Source of the DNA: Frondihabitans sucicola
GTDB taxonomy: Bacteria > Actinomycetota > Actinomycetes > Actinomycetales > Microbacteriaceae
Direction: 5' to 3'
Length of the DNA stretch: 64,000 nt
Assembly (NCBI RefSeq): GCF_030296615.1
Contig: NZ_AP027732.1
Coordinates: forward strand, 1,054,001-1,118,000
Position 1 is the stretch's first letter, and each line of letters starts with the position of its first letter. Position numbers and translations under genes: made by a program. Shown here in pieces: positions 1-7,295 of the stretch. Below the pieces are notes generated by a model, which was not told the origin of the DNA, did no database searches, and was given only the letters and a program-made list of their open reading frames with translations.

Positions 1-61
1 CGGACGGCGCAAGGAACTGCGAGCGGCGCAACGCCAGCCACGCCGCCCCGAACGATGTCAC
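1..61 (-). CDS. ABC transporter permease, 5' fragment (runs off window)
   Basis: The first twenty codons are visible (GTG start; reads MTSFGAAWLALRRSQFLAPS). The GTG overlaps the TGA stop of the upstream ABC ATPase in a GTGA junction, the usual translational coupling between an ABC ATPase and its membrane partner. The short N-terminus, a cytoplasmic stretch with an Arg-Arg pair, fits a permease subunit, but no membrane segment is visible before the edge. Identity as a permease is inferred from position only. Confidence 0.55.
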   Translation of the reverse strand, partial: MTSFGAAWLALRRSQFLAPS

Positions 62-831
62 GTCGCCCCGCGGACCGCGGCGTAGGCGGCTTCCCACACG
101 TCGAGGTCGGTCGCAGGGGTCGCATCGGTGGCATGGGTCGCATGGGTGCGCTCGCGGAAGTCGCGCTTCGAGCCGGAGAACTGCGCCCGACCCGCGTCCA
201 GCACGAGGACGTCCGTTGCGGCAGCGAGATCGGACGTGATGTGCGTCGACACGAGCACCGTCGCCCGTCGGCCCAGTCGGCTGATGATCTCCAGAACCGC
301 CTGTCGTTCCGTCGGGTCGAGCGACGCCGTCGGCTCGTCGAGCACGACGAGGTGCGGCTCGTGGACGATTGCCTGGGCGATGGCCGTTCGCTTCTGCTGC
401 CCGCCGGAAAGCCGTCGCACCTGCCGCGATGCCAGGTCGGTCAGGTGGGTCGCGCCGAGAGCCCGGTCGACCAGCGCGGCGGACTCGCGTCGGCCGACAC
501 CCTTGAGCCAGGCGGCGTAGCGGACCGCTTCGAGAACCGTGAAGCCAGTGTTGAAGACGGGCGCCTGCGGCTGGAAACCGAGCGTCGCGCGAACAGCGCG
601 AAGACCGCTCCGGTCGCGATAGTCGTCGCCGTCGAAGAGGACGACGCCGGACGTCCGTTTCGCGAGGCCCGCCAGAACGCGGAACAGCGTCGACTTGCCG
701 GCGCCGTTCGGACCCAGCACGGCCAGCACACCTCGCCCCGCCTCGAAGCTCAGCCCGTCGAGTGCGTGCCGCCGCCGGTGCCGCACGACGAGCGAGTCGA
801 CCACGAGGGTGTGCCCTCGCGTTGTCGTCAC
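58..831 (-). CDS. ABC transporter ATP-binding protein
   Basis: A 257-residue nucleotide-binding subunit with all core motifs: Walker A GPNGAGKST near residue 40, a Q-loop (GFQPQAP), the signature LSGGQQKR near 143, Walker B LVVLDEPTA and the switch His in VSTHI. The C-terminus carries a short Thr/Ala/His/Asp-rich repeat (THATHATDATPATD) encoded by GC-rich near repeats. It starts at GTG three bases after the stop of the small secreted protein upstream and overlaps the next gene by GTGA, so three genes form one unit: secreted precursor, ATPase, permease. Similar arrangements export or protect against small secreted peptides; the direction of transport is inferred. Family assignment is secure, substrate unknown. 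Confidence 0.9.
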   Translation of the reverse strand: MTTTRGHTLVVDSLVVRHRRRHALDGLSFEAGRGVLAVLGPNGAGKSTLFRVLAGLAKRTSGVVLFDGDDYRDRSGLRAVRATLGFQPQAPVFNTGFTVLEAVRYAAWLKGVGRRESAALVDRALGATHLTDLASRQVRRLSGGQQKRTAIAQAIVHEPHLVVLDEPTASLDPTERQAVLEIISRLGRRATVLVSTHITSDLAAATDVLVLDAGRAQFSGSKRDFRERTHATHATDATPATDLDVWEAAYAAVRGAT

Positions 832-834
832 CGA

Positions 835-1242
835 TCAGCCACCTGTTCCGGCACAGGTCCGAATGCGCTTAGCTGCACTGTTCTTGGAACCGCCGTAGTC
901 GACGGTGACTCGGGTGTCGTAGTCGGCCTCCGTTTGGTTATCGCATCGGCGATTCGAGTACGTGAAGGCCGCTCCGTTCTGGGGACCCAGCTTCGCTCCC
1001 CAGAAGACTTGTGCGTCGGGAATGATTCCCGGGTACCGGTGGAAAACCCGCTGCGTGATTGTGCCCTTGAGTCCGACCTGGCACTGAGTGGTCGAGTTTC
1101 CCTGGACTCGGCCGCTGACATTCGTCGTCGTGACGCTCTTGATCGTGCACTGGGCTGCTTGTGCAGACTCGTTCGGCACGAGCAGCGTGCCGCTTACGGC
1201 AACGACAAACGCCGCGGCCACGATCATTTTCTTTAACGACAT
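835..1242 (-). CDS. small secreted four-cysteine protein, unknown
   Basis: A 135-residue protein with a clear Sec signal peptide (MSLKKMIVAAAFVVAVSG..., Ala-x-Ala-like cleavage near residue 30). The mature part, about 105 residues, has four Cys (one after the cleavage site, one near residue 53, two in the C-terminal third) that could form two disulfides, and several aromatic/Gly stretches. I chose the ATG at 1242 because AAGGGG lies 5-6 bases upstream and the signal peptide begins there; longer forms lack a sensible N-terminus. It ends three bases before the ABC ATPase start, so it is probably co-transcribed and functionally tied to that exporter. No family recognised. A bacteriocin-like or surface peptide is possible from context (compare lactococcin 972-type cassettes), but no such motif is visible. 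Confidence 0.7.
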   Translation of the reverse strand: MSLKKMIVAAAFVVAVSGTLLVPNESAQAAQCTIKSVTTTNVSGRVQGNSTTQCQVGLKGTITQRVFHRYPGIIPDAQVFWGAKLGPQNGAAFTYSNRRCDNQTEADYDTRVTVDYGGSKNSAAKRIRTCAGTGG

Positions 1243-1550
1243 GTTCACCCCTTCGTGGGCGGGACGCATTCCCGCAGTACTTCGAACACTAGTGCAGTAT
1301 TCTGTCTTGTACATGCTGAATTCGCATCGGGGGACTGAATCTGCGGTCGCTTCGGTCGTTGCTACGCTGAGGGAGTGAGCAGAAACTCGATCGTGGAGCC
1401 CTCGGGGCGCGGGGAGGTCGCCGGCGGTTTTCGCGCCGGCGGCAGATAGAGCCGACCTCGGGCATCGCTTCGTCGTGCCCGGCGCGCTCTTCCCTCCACG
1501 AACTCTCGCCCGCAGGCGCACGCCGCGGGCCCTCACGAACGGCGATACCC
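1243..1550. other. intergenic region, divergent promoters expected
   Basis: About 300 bases between the divergent secreted-protein gene (minus) and the FBP gene (plus). Bases 1285-1335 are markedly AT-richer than the surroundings and are the likely promoter for the minus operon, though I cannot place -35/-10 boxes with confidence. The right half is GC-rich, with a short inverted pair around 1427-1441 (gcgccggcggc). No further ORF with a ribosome-binding site is visible. Confidence 0.4.
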
Positions 1551-2045
1551 ATGCTTCCCCTGACCGAAAAGATCATCCGCGCCTCCTTCGCCAACGCCTC
1601 CCGCAAGGAGGTCAGCGTCCTCACCCTCCCGCCCGACTTCGACGAGCTCGACTGGGAAGCCGTCGACTACCTCGGCTGGCGTGACCCCAAGATGTCGAAG
1701 CGTTCGTACGTCGTGGTGCCGAGTGGCGAAGGCGAGGTGACGGCGATCCTGCTTCGGGAGGCCGACGCTCGCCCCGCGGCCCGCGCCCAGTGCACCTGGT
1801 GCCAGGACGTCAAGCTGCCCAACGACGTCGTGTTCTTTAGCGCGAAGCGTGCCGGTGCGGCTGGCCGCAACGGCGACACGGTCGGGACCCTGGTCTGCGC
1901 CGAGTTCCAGTGCTCGACGAACGTGCGGCGCCCCGTGCCGCCGGCCTACCTCGGGTTCGACGTCGACGCCGCGCGCGAGGAGCGGATCCTGGCCCTGCGC
2001 GAGCGGGCCGCCGCCTTCGCGGAGAACGTGCTGCGCCCCAGCTGA
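1551..2045 (+). CDS. FBP-family elongation factor G-binding protein
   Basis: A 164-residue protein of the FusB/FBP type. The N-terminal half (LTEKIIRASFANASRKEV...) is the helical part. The C-terminal half is a treble-clef zinc finger with ligands CTWC near residue 81 and CAEFQC near residue 119, including the typical CTWCQD and PPAYLGFDVDAAREERI stretches of actinobacterial FBP proteins. Members bind EF-G and help release it from stalled ribosomes; in staphylococci they give fusidic acid resistance, whereas chromosomal actinobacterial forms are housekeeping or intrinsic. It stands alone, followed by the palindromic repeat at 2067-2145 and a convergent gene. Confidence 0.85.
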   Translation: MLPLTEKIIRASFANASRKEVSVLTLPPDFDELDWEAVDYLGWRDPKMSKRSYVVVPSGEGEVTAILLREADARPAARAQCTWCQDVKLPNDVVFFSAKRAGAAGRNGDTVGTLVCAEFQCSTNVRRPVPPAYLGFDVDAAREERILALRERAAAFAENVLRPS

Positions 2046-2066
2046 CCCGTCCCTCCCCGCCCCGCA

Positions 2067-2145
2067 GAAATCGAAGGGGATTTTCGCGCTGACCGCCCCC
2101 GATCCGCATGAAAAGGTCGGTGCGCGCAAAATCCCCTTCGATTTC
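2067..2145. repeat. long palindromic repeat, copy 1 (convergent intergenic, terminator-like)
   Basis: Left arm GAAATCGAAGGGGATTTT at 2067-2084 and its exact reverse complement at 2128-2145 enclose a 43-base loop. Pyrimidine-rich sequence precedes and purine-rich sequence follows the arms. The same arms recur at 41553-41631 and 45565-45643 with unrelated loops. All three lie between convergent genes, here the FBP gene and anthranilate synthase, so a bidirectional terminator or a mobile palindromic element is likely. Confidence 0.85.
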
Positions 2146-2217
2146 GGGAGGGACAGGGGGCGAGGGGCGGGGGGACGGGAGAAGCGGGAGGGACAGAGGG
2201 GCGGAAGGCGCGCAGGG

Positions 2218-4101
2218 TCAGGACACGCGGACGGGCGCGAGCGCGTGCTCGACGAGAGCGCGCAGGATCGCACGCCCGTCACGAGACAGCACCGACTCGA
2301 GGTGCCCCTGCACCGAGGCGAAGCCGGGGCCCGACAGGGTCTGGACCACGCGCGATCCCGCCTCGACCGTCGACGCGACGCCCGACGGCAGCGGGCCGTC
2401 GAACGCCGCGAACGAGTTGTAGAAACCGACGTCGGAGCTCAGTCCGTCGTACGCCAGCGGCACGGCGCGGCCCTGGTGGGGCGAGACGAGCGGACCGACG
2501 TCGAGGCCGAGCGCGAGGGCCAGGAGCTGGTGGCTCAGGCAGACCGCCAGCAGCGGGCGTCCGCTCGCGAGGCGGGCCTCGATGAGCCGACGCATCGCGG
2601 CCAGACGAGGGGCGGCAGGATCACGGGGATCGCCCGGGCCCGGACCGGCGACGAGAAGGTCGGCGGTGGCGGGATCCTGCGTTCCCGTTTCGGAGAGGGC
2701 AGTCCACGACACGACGTCGACCGCAAGGCCGAACGACCTGAGCTGGTGCGCGAGCATGGCGCTGAAGTCGTCCTCGGCGTCGACGACCACCGCGCGCCGG
2801 CCGGCCAGGGCGGCCTCGGGCGAGAGCGCCGGTGCCTGCGGTGCCAGCCAGAACGGCGCGAGCCGCGTGTTTCGGGCGGCGAGCAGCTCGGCGACTCCGG
2901 GGACGTCGGCCAGCCGGACGTCCTCGCGCGTGTCCGGTTCCCGGGATCCTGCGCCGATCGCCCGCAGGATCCCGGCCGCTTTCGCGCTCGTCTCCCGTAC
3001 CTCGGACGCCGGGTCGCTGTGCCGCACGAGCGTCGCGCCGACCGGCACGCGCACGTACCCGTCGTCGCCGATGTACGCGGTGCGGATCAGGATCGGCGCG
3101 TCGAGGTCGTGCCCGCCTCTGCCATCGCTCTCGAACAGGGCGAGGACTCCCGCGTAGTACCCGCGACCGGTGGTCTCCCGTCGGCGGATCACCGCGCAGG
3201 CGTTCTGCATGGGGGAGCCGGTGACCGTCGGGGCGAACAGCGAGTGGCGCAGGACGTCGACGGGGTGACGATCGGTTTCGCCCTCCAGCAGGTACTCGGT
3301 GTGGGTCAGCGCGCGCATCTGCTTCAGGTACGGGCCTCGGATCCTGCCGCCCTTCTCGCAGATCTGACTCATCATCTTCATCTCCTCGTCGACGACCATG
3401 AAGAGCTCCTCCGTCTCTTTGGTGTCGCCGAGGAACGCCGTGAACGCGCCGGCGTCCGGGCCGGTGGCGGGGTGCCGATAGGTGCCGCTGATCGGATTCA
3501 TCGACGCGACGCGAGAGCCGGTCGCAGGATCGCGCACGACGCCGACGTGCTTCTCGGGGCTGGCGCCGACGACGTTGATCCCGGGGGTGACGATCGCGAA
3601 GGTCCAGTAGGCGCCGGTCTCCTGCCGGACGAGGTTGGCGAACCACGCCAGCACGGCACGTCGACCGGACGCGTAGGCGCGGGCCTCGAAGTCGCGCCGG
3701 ATCACGAAGTTCGCGCCCGCGCCCGTGCCGATGTCGTCGGAGACGACGCTTCGGACGACCTCTTCGTACGCCGCGTCGGAGGTGGTGAACCGCCCGCCGG
3801 TGGCGACGATGCTGTCGTCGCGGAGAGCGTCGACGTCTGCGAGCGGAACGTCCTCGCGCTCGTGGACGATCAGGCAGCGCAGGGGTGAGCCGTCGTCGTG
3901 CGCGTCGAAGCCGCGCTCGCGGATCTGCGCGAACGGGACGAGCGTCAGGACGTCGTGCTCGGGCCGGAGCGGGATCGACGCGAGGTCGGTCACGTCCACC
4001 ACGTCGCCGGTGAGGACGACGACATGGTCGGCGGAGCCGCGCCGGAGGAGCGCGAACGGCTCGGTCGCATCGGGAGCCGTCAGTCGGTCGAGGAGTCGCA
4101 C
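2218..4101 (-). CDS. fused anthranilate synthase (PhzE-like, TrpE plus TrpG domains)
   Basis: A roughly 627-residue fusion. Residues 1-420 form the chorismate-binding domain (NPISGTYRHP, then the PhzE-type DEEMKMMSQICEKGG and LTHTEYLLEG blocks, then GSPMQNA). Residues about 435-620 form a class I glutamine amidotransferase domain with nucleophile Cys in AVCLSHQ and the His/Glu of GHLESVLS. It converts chorismate and glutamine-derived ammonia to anthranilate (or to ADIC, as in phenazine PhzE). No phenazine genes are near, and the tryptophan leader peptide upstream points to tryptophan supply. I chose GTG at 4101 because GAAAGG lies six bases upstream; an ATG at 4140 is possible but overlaps the attenuator region. 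A small hairpin (GGTGCC/GGCACC) brackets this ribosome-binding site. Confidence 0.88.
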   Translation of the reverse strand: MRLLDRLTAPDATEPFALLRRGSADHVVVLTGDVVDVTDLASIPLRPEHDVLTLVPFAQIRERGFDAHDDGSPLRCLIVHEREDVPLADVDALRDDSIVATGGRFTTSDAAYEEVVRSVVSDDIGTGAGANFVIRRDFEARAYASGRRAVLAWFANLVRQETGAYWTFAIVTPGINVVGASPEKHVGVVRDPATGSRVASMNPISGTYRHPATGPDAGAFTAFLGDTKETEELFMVVDEEMKMMSQICEKGGRIRGPYLKQMRALTHTEYLLEGETDRHPVDVLRHSLFAPTVTGSPMQNACAVIRRRETTGRGYYAGVLALFESDGRGGHDLDAPILIRTAYIGDDGYVRVPVGATLVRHSDPASEVRETSAKAAGILRAIGAGSREPDTREDVRLADVPGVAELLAARNTRLAPFWLAPQAPALSPEAALAGRRAVVVDAEDDFSAMLAHQLRSFGLAVDVVSWTALSETGTQDPATADLLVAGPGPGDPRDPAAPRLAAMRRLIEARLASGRPLLAVCLSHQLLALALGLDVGPLVSPHQGRAVPLAYDGLSSDVGFYNSFAAFDGPLPSGVASTVEAGSRVVQTLSGPGFASVQGHLESVLSRDGRAILRALVEHALAPVRVS

Positions 4102-4145
4102 GGGGTGCCTTTCGGAGGGGGCACCTCTCGCACGGGGCACGCAGG

Positions 4146-4170
4146 AACGGCCGCCCGAGAGGCGGCCGTT
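4146..4170 (-). terminator. attenuator hairpin of the tryptophan leader
   Basis: A perfect 10-bp stem (AACGGCCGCC with its complement) and a 5-base loop, located between the leader peptide stop and the anthranilate synthase start. No U-tract follows, as is common in high-GC genomes. In ribosome-mediated attenuation this stem would form when the leader is translated freely, that is when tryptophanyl-tRNA is plentiful. Confidence 0.7.
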
Positions 4171-4195
4171 TCGAGGATGAGTCTGCAGGGGTCGC

Positions 4196-4231
4196 CTAAG
4201 TGAGGCGCCACCAGCTGCTCATCGTGTTCAT
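4196..4231 (-). CDS. trpL: tryptophan leader peptide
   Basis: An 11-codon ORF, MNTMSSWWRLT, with two adjacent Trp codons (TGG TGG) three codons before the stop region. It lies 95 bases upstream of anthranilate synthase with a strong hairpin between them. This is the hallmark of ribosome-mediated transcription attenuation, known from Corynebacterium and Streptomyces trpE leaders. There is no Shine-Dalgarno sequence; the promoter placed only 8 bases upstream suggests translation of a leaderless transcript. Too short for routine gene callers. Confidence 0.85.
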   Translation of the reverse strand: MNTMSSWWRLT

Positions 4232-4239
4232 GGGGGTGA

Positions 4240-4268
4240 CGTTAGCGCGCGACCCGGCTGTGTGTCCA
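4240..4268 (-). promoter_or_regulatory. promoter of the trp leader and anthranilate synthase
   Basis: A -35 box TGGACA at 4263-4268 and -10 box CTAACG at 4240-4245, 17 bases apart, read on the minus strand. The leader peptide ATG follows the -10 box after 8 bases, so transcription should start at or next to the ATG. Confidence 0.65.
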
Positions 4269-4364
4269 GTGGCCGAGTTCAGTTCTCGGCGGCCTCGGCC
4301 TCTGCTGGCCCGCGTCGACGCCCTGGTCGCGCGCGCCGATGCGGCGGCGGAGTAGGGCGAGGCG

Positions 4365-4673
4365 TCAGGACTGCCCGCCCACCGCGGGCTCGCCGACGAA
4401 CGCGTGCGCCTCACCGGCCAGCTCGAGCCAGAGGTCGACGCTCGACACCGAGACCCAGCCGTCGCCCGCGGTATGACCGCCGACGACTCGGCGAGCGATG
4501 AGGTCGGCCGCGCGGGCGTCCGGAAGCCTTACGACGAGCCGGTCGTCGTCGAGGAACGCGAAGCGTCTGCCGTGGGCGAGCAGGCCGTCGTCGGTCACGG
4601 TCACGTCGACGTCGGGATCTTGCCCGAGCGTGAGGACGACCTCGTCGTAGGCGGCATCGGTGAGTTCGGACAT
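4365..4673 (-). CDS. conserved hypothetical protein, TfoX/YjbR-like fold suspected
   Basis: A 102-residue acidic protein (MSELTDAAYDEVVLTLGQ...). It has alternating short strands and helices, a central FLDDDRLVVRLPDARAADLI segment and a C-terminal WLELAGEAHAFVG motif. That pattern resembles small TfoX-N or MmcQ/YjbR-type domains that are common as single genes in actinobacteria; I give no function. The start at 4673 has GGAG eight bases upstream. It follows the SRPBCC gene by 68 bases on the same strand and may share its transcript. Confidence 0.65.
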   Translation of the reverse strand: MSELTDAAYDEVVLTLGQDPDVDVTVTDDGLLAHGRRFAFLDDDRLVVRLPDARAADLIARRVVGGHTAGDGWVSVSSVDLWLELAGEAHAFVGEPAVGGQS

Positions 4674-4741
4674 GGGGCCTGCTCCCTCGCGCTCCGGGGC
4701 TGCGGAGTTGCGGCCTCGGGCTGCTGCCAGTATGGCGCGCT

Positions 4742-5227
4742 TCAGCGCTGCGAGGCCTGCCGGTCGATCTCCGCCAGGATCCCGGGAAGCACTCGCTGCA
4801 TGTACGGTGCCCAGAACAGCGAGACGATGGCCCGCAGCACGGGGCCGGCGCCGGGGCGGGCGAAGAACGTGTACTGCCAGTCGACGCGCGTGCCCCCGGC
4901 GACGGCGGTGTACTCCCACTCGGCGCGGGCCCCTGAGACGAGCCGACCGAAGAGCTTCTCGAAGTTGCTCAGTTCGTAGACGAAGCGGTGCGGCGCGTCG
5001 ACGGTCACCAGCGTCTCGGTCACGCTGCCGCCGTCGGACAGCATCAGCTGCCGTCGCCTGCCCGGCGTGTTCCACGCGCCCGACTGGCCGCGGACCTCGA
5101 GCACCGCCGGGAGAGGCCCGTGCTTCGGGTAGTAGCCGACCGGGGTCATGGGTGTGCCGATCTCGTACGCGCGGTCGAGAGGTGCGCGCGTCGTCCCGCT
5201 GGCCGAGCCGCTGGCTGTCGTCGTCAT
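4742..5227 (-). CDS. SRPBCC (START-like) family protein
   Basis: A 161-residue single-domain protein with the helix-grip pattern of SRPBCC/polyketide cyclase-like proteins: an N-terminal strand and helix, the GGSVTETLVTVDAPHRFVYEL strand pair, AEWEYTAVAGGTRVDWQYTF, and a long C-terminal helix ending LAEIDRQASQR. Such domains bind hydrophobic ligands; no catalytic function can be assigned. The first 15 residues are a low-complexity Ser/Thr/Ala stretch, so an internal start is possible. It is transcribed away from the PspC gene. Confidence 0.75.
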   Translation of the reverse strand: MTTTASGSASGTTRAPLDRAYEIGTPMTPVGYYPKHGPLPAVLEVRGQSGAWNTPGRRRQLMLSDGGSVTETLVTVDAPHRFVYELSNFEKLFGRLVSGARAEWEYTAVAGGTRVDWQYTFFARPGAGPVLRAIVSLFWAPYMQRVLPGILAEIDRQASQR

Positions 5228-5308
5228 GGAGGTGATTCGGACCGGAGGCCCTCGGGGATGGCTCCGGCGCCCGGCCGGCGATCAGGCCGGCCGGGCAGAC
5301 TCGGGGGC

Positions 5309-5491
5309 ATGGCTACTCTCGCTCGTCCGACCCGCGGCAGGGTCATCGCCGGCGTCTGCGCTGCAATCGCCGACCGCTTCCACTGGAGCCGATTCCTGGT
5401 CCGACTGATCTTCGTCGTCTCGATCGTCCTTCCCGGCCCCCAGTTCGTCCTCTACATCGTCCTGTGGATCCTCATCCCCAAGCGCAAATAG
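5309..5491 (+). CDS. PspC domain membrane protein
   Basis: A 60-residue protein made almost entirely of one PspC domain: an Arg-rich start (RPTRGRVIAGVCAAIADRF), a hydrophobic helix (LVRLIFVVSIVL) and a second hydrophobic segment (FVLYIVLWILIPKRK). Small PspC proteins sit in the membrane and take part in envelope stress responses. The start ATG follows tcgggggc. A G/C hairpin (GGGCGACGCCC) follows at 5496-5508. Confidence 0.85.
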   Translation: MATLARPTRGRVIAGVCAAIADRFHWSRFLVRLIFVVSIVLPGPQFVLYIVLWILIPKRK

Positions 5492-5532
5492 CTCCCGGGC
5501 GACGCCCGACTCGAGTGCGTTAAGGTCGCGGG

Positions 5533-6413
5533 ATGGTCTCTCGCACAGCGCTGGTGGCGGCCGTCGTCGTGCTGACGACCATCGCCGGATCCAGTGGTGT
5601 CGCCACCACCGGTCTCTCGCGAGCCGGCGTCGAGCCGCGACCCGCCCCGGCTTCGACCGAGACGATCCCCGGCCTCGACGTGAGCGCCTACCAGCACGGC
5701 GTCGACTGGCGGAAGGCGTACGCCAAGGAGCCCGCTTCGCGTACGTCAAAGCCACCGAGGGTGATCGCTACACCAGCGCCCGCTTCCGCGAGCAGTACAC
5801 CGGGGCCGCGAGAGCCGGTCTGATCCGCGGTGCGTTCCACTTCGCGAAACCGAACGTGTCGACACCGGTCGCGCAGGCAGAGTACTTCGTGAAGTCGCTC
5901 TCCCGCCTCGGCGGCGGCCGGGCCACCGGGTCGTCGACGCTGCCGCCGCTGGTCGACCTCGAGTACGACCCGTACGTGCGCACCGACGGCACCGATTCCT
6001 GTTGGGGCCTCACGCCCAAGCAGATGGTCTCCTGGATCTCCGCGTTCGTCGACACGGTCACCGGACTGACAGGCCGGGTGCCCGCGATCTACACGACGAC
6101 CGACTGGTGGTCGAGGTGCACGGGAGGCAGCCCCGACTTCCTCGGCAACCCGCTCTTCCTGGCCCGCTACGTCGATGATCCGGCGCAGGGGGCAGGTGCG
6201 CTGCCGGCCGGCTGGCAGCACTGGACAATCTGGCAGTACACGAGCAAAGGTCACCGGTACGCCGGCGTCACCGACGGAAAGAAGGGCGACACCCCGGCCT
6301 CCGACGAAGACCTGTTCGCGGGGTCGATCAGCGATCTGCGCGCTCTGGCCCGCGGCACGTTCGACGACGTGACCGGTCTCGACCCCGAGCTGCCCGCGAT
6401 CCTGCCGTCGTGA
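5533..6413 (+). pseudogene. GH25 family lysozyme, frame broken at about 5728
   Basis: A secreted muramidase: signal peptide (MVSRTALVAAVVVLTTIAG), then IPGLDVSAYQHGVDW, the first strand with the catalytic Asp region of GH25, followed by RFAYVKATEGDRYTSARF, VDLEYDP (catalytic Asp/Glu) and a C-terminal IWQYTSKG motif. The frame is lost after AYAKE; adding one G in the GG at 5727-5728 restores AKGARFAYVKATEG, the family consensus, and a 293-residue protein. A TAAGGT box at 5521-5526 lies six bases before the ATG, suggesting a leaderless transcript. The break is probably an assembly error; if real, the enzyme is inactive. Confidence 0.8.
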
Positions 6414-6440
6414 CTCCGTTCTGGTCGCCCATCCGCTGCG

Positions 6441-7295
6441 TCACTCGTCGAAGAACTGCCGGATGAGCTGCGCCGTCTCGGCGGCTCGCTCGATCTGGGG
6501 CATGTGCCCCGTGGCGTCGAACAGGTGTGTCCGCGCGGACGGCAGCGAGGCCGCAACCGAGTCGAGGTGCGACGCGGGCAGCACGATGTCGCGCGCGCCC
6601 CAGACGACCAGCACCGGTGTTCCGGCGCGGTCCACCGCGGCCAGGAGGCGCGACCGCCAGGCCGGACGGATTCCGCGCGCGGTTCCCAGGTCGTGAGCCA
6701 CCTCCCGGAAGGCGCGCATGGCCTGCGGTCGGGATCCGCGAGCGAGGCTTCGCGAGATGCGCTCCTGCGACACGAAGTCGCGGCTGACGAAGAGGGCGCG
6801 CTCGGTCCGGGCGGTCGTCTTCGGGGTCGGGCGGAGCAGGATCCTGCCGACGACGGGGAGGGCGATCAGCCGGAGGGCAGCCGTGACGGTCGCCCCGAAG
6901 CCTGCGCTGTCGAGCAGGACCAGCCGGCGCACGCGCGACGGTGCCCGCACGGAGAGGGCCATCGCGACGGCGCCGCCGAGCGAGTTGCCGACGACGTCGA
7001 CCCGGCCGAGGTCGAGAGCGACCACGAAGTCGTCGACGAAGGAGGCGAGCCCCTCGAGGGTGTGGCGTCCGCGAAGCGGGCTCGAGTCGCCGAAGCCGGC
7101 GAGGTCCAGGCTCACCACGTGCCGGTCGTCGCCGAGGAGGCGGTGCTGGTCGTCCCAGTCGTCGAGGCTTCGGCCGATCCCGTGAATCAGCAGGATCGCC
7201 GGGCCCGACGCGGTCGCACCGGTCTCTCGGTACCGCGTCCGGACGCCGGCGACGTCGACGAAGGTCGGTGCAGGAAGGACGCCGAGGTCGCTCAC
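6441..7295 (-). CDS. alpha/beta fold hydrolase
   Basis: A 284-residue hydrolase with the full alpha/beta triad: oxyanion HGIGRS near 40, nucleophile Ser in GNSLGGA near 105, acidic residue in WGARDIVLP and His in TGHMPQIE near the C-terminus. I chose the GTG at 7295, which overlaps the monooxygenase stop in a GTGA junction; the longer frame upstream is the shadow of that gene. Paired with a Baeyer-Villiger monooxygenase, it is a natural candidate to hydrolyse the ester the monooxygenase makes. Substrate unknown. Confidence 0.85.
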   Translation of the reverse strand: MSDLGVLPAPTFVDVAGVRTRYRETGATASGPAILLIHGIGRSLDDWDDQHRLLGDDRHVVSLDLAGFGDSSPLRGRHTLEGLASFVDDFVVALDLGRVDVVGNSLGGAVAMALSVRAPSRVRRLVLLDSAGFGATVTAALRLIALPVVGRILLRPTPKTTARTERALFVSRDFVSQERISRSLARGSRPQAMRAFREVAHDLGTARGIRPAWRSRLLAAVDRAGTPVLVVWGARDIVLPASHLDSVAASLPSARTHLFDATGHMPQIERAAETAQLIRQFFDE

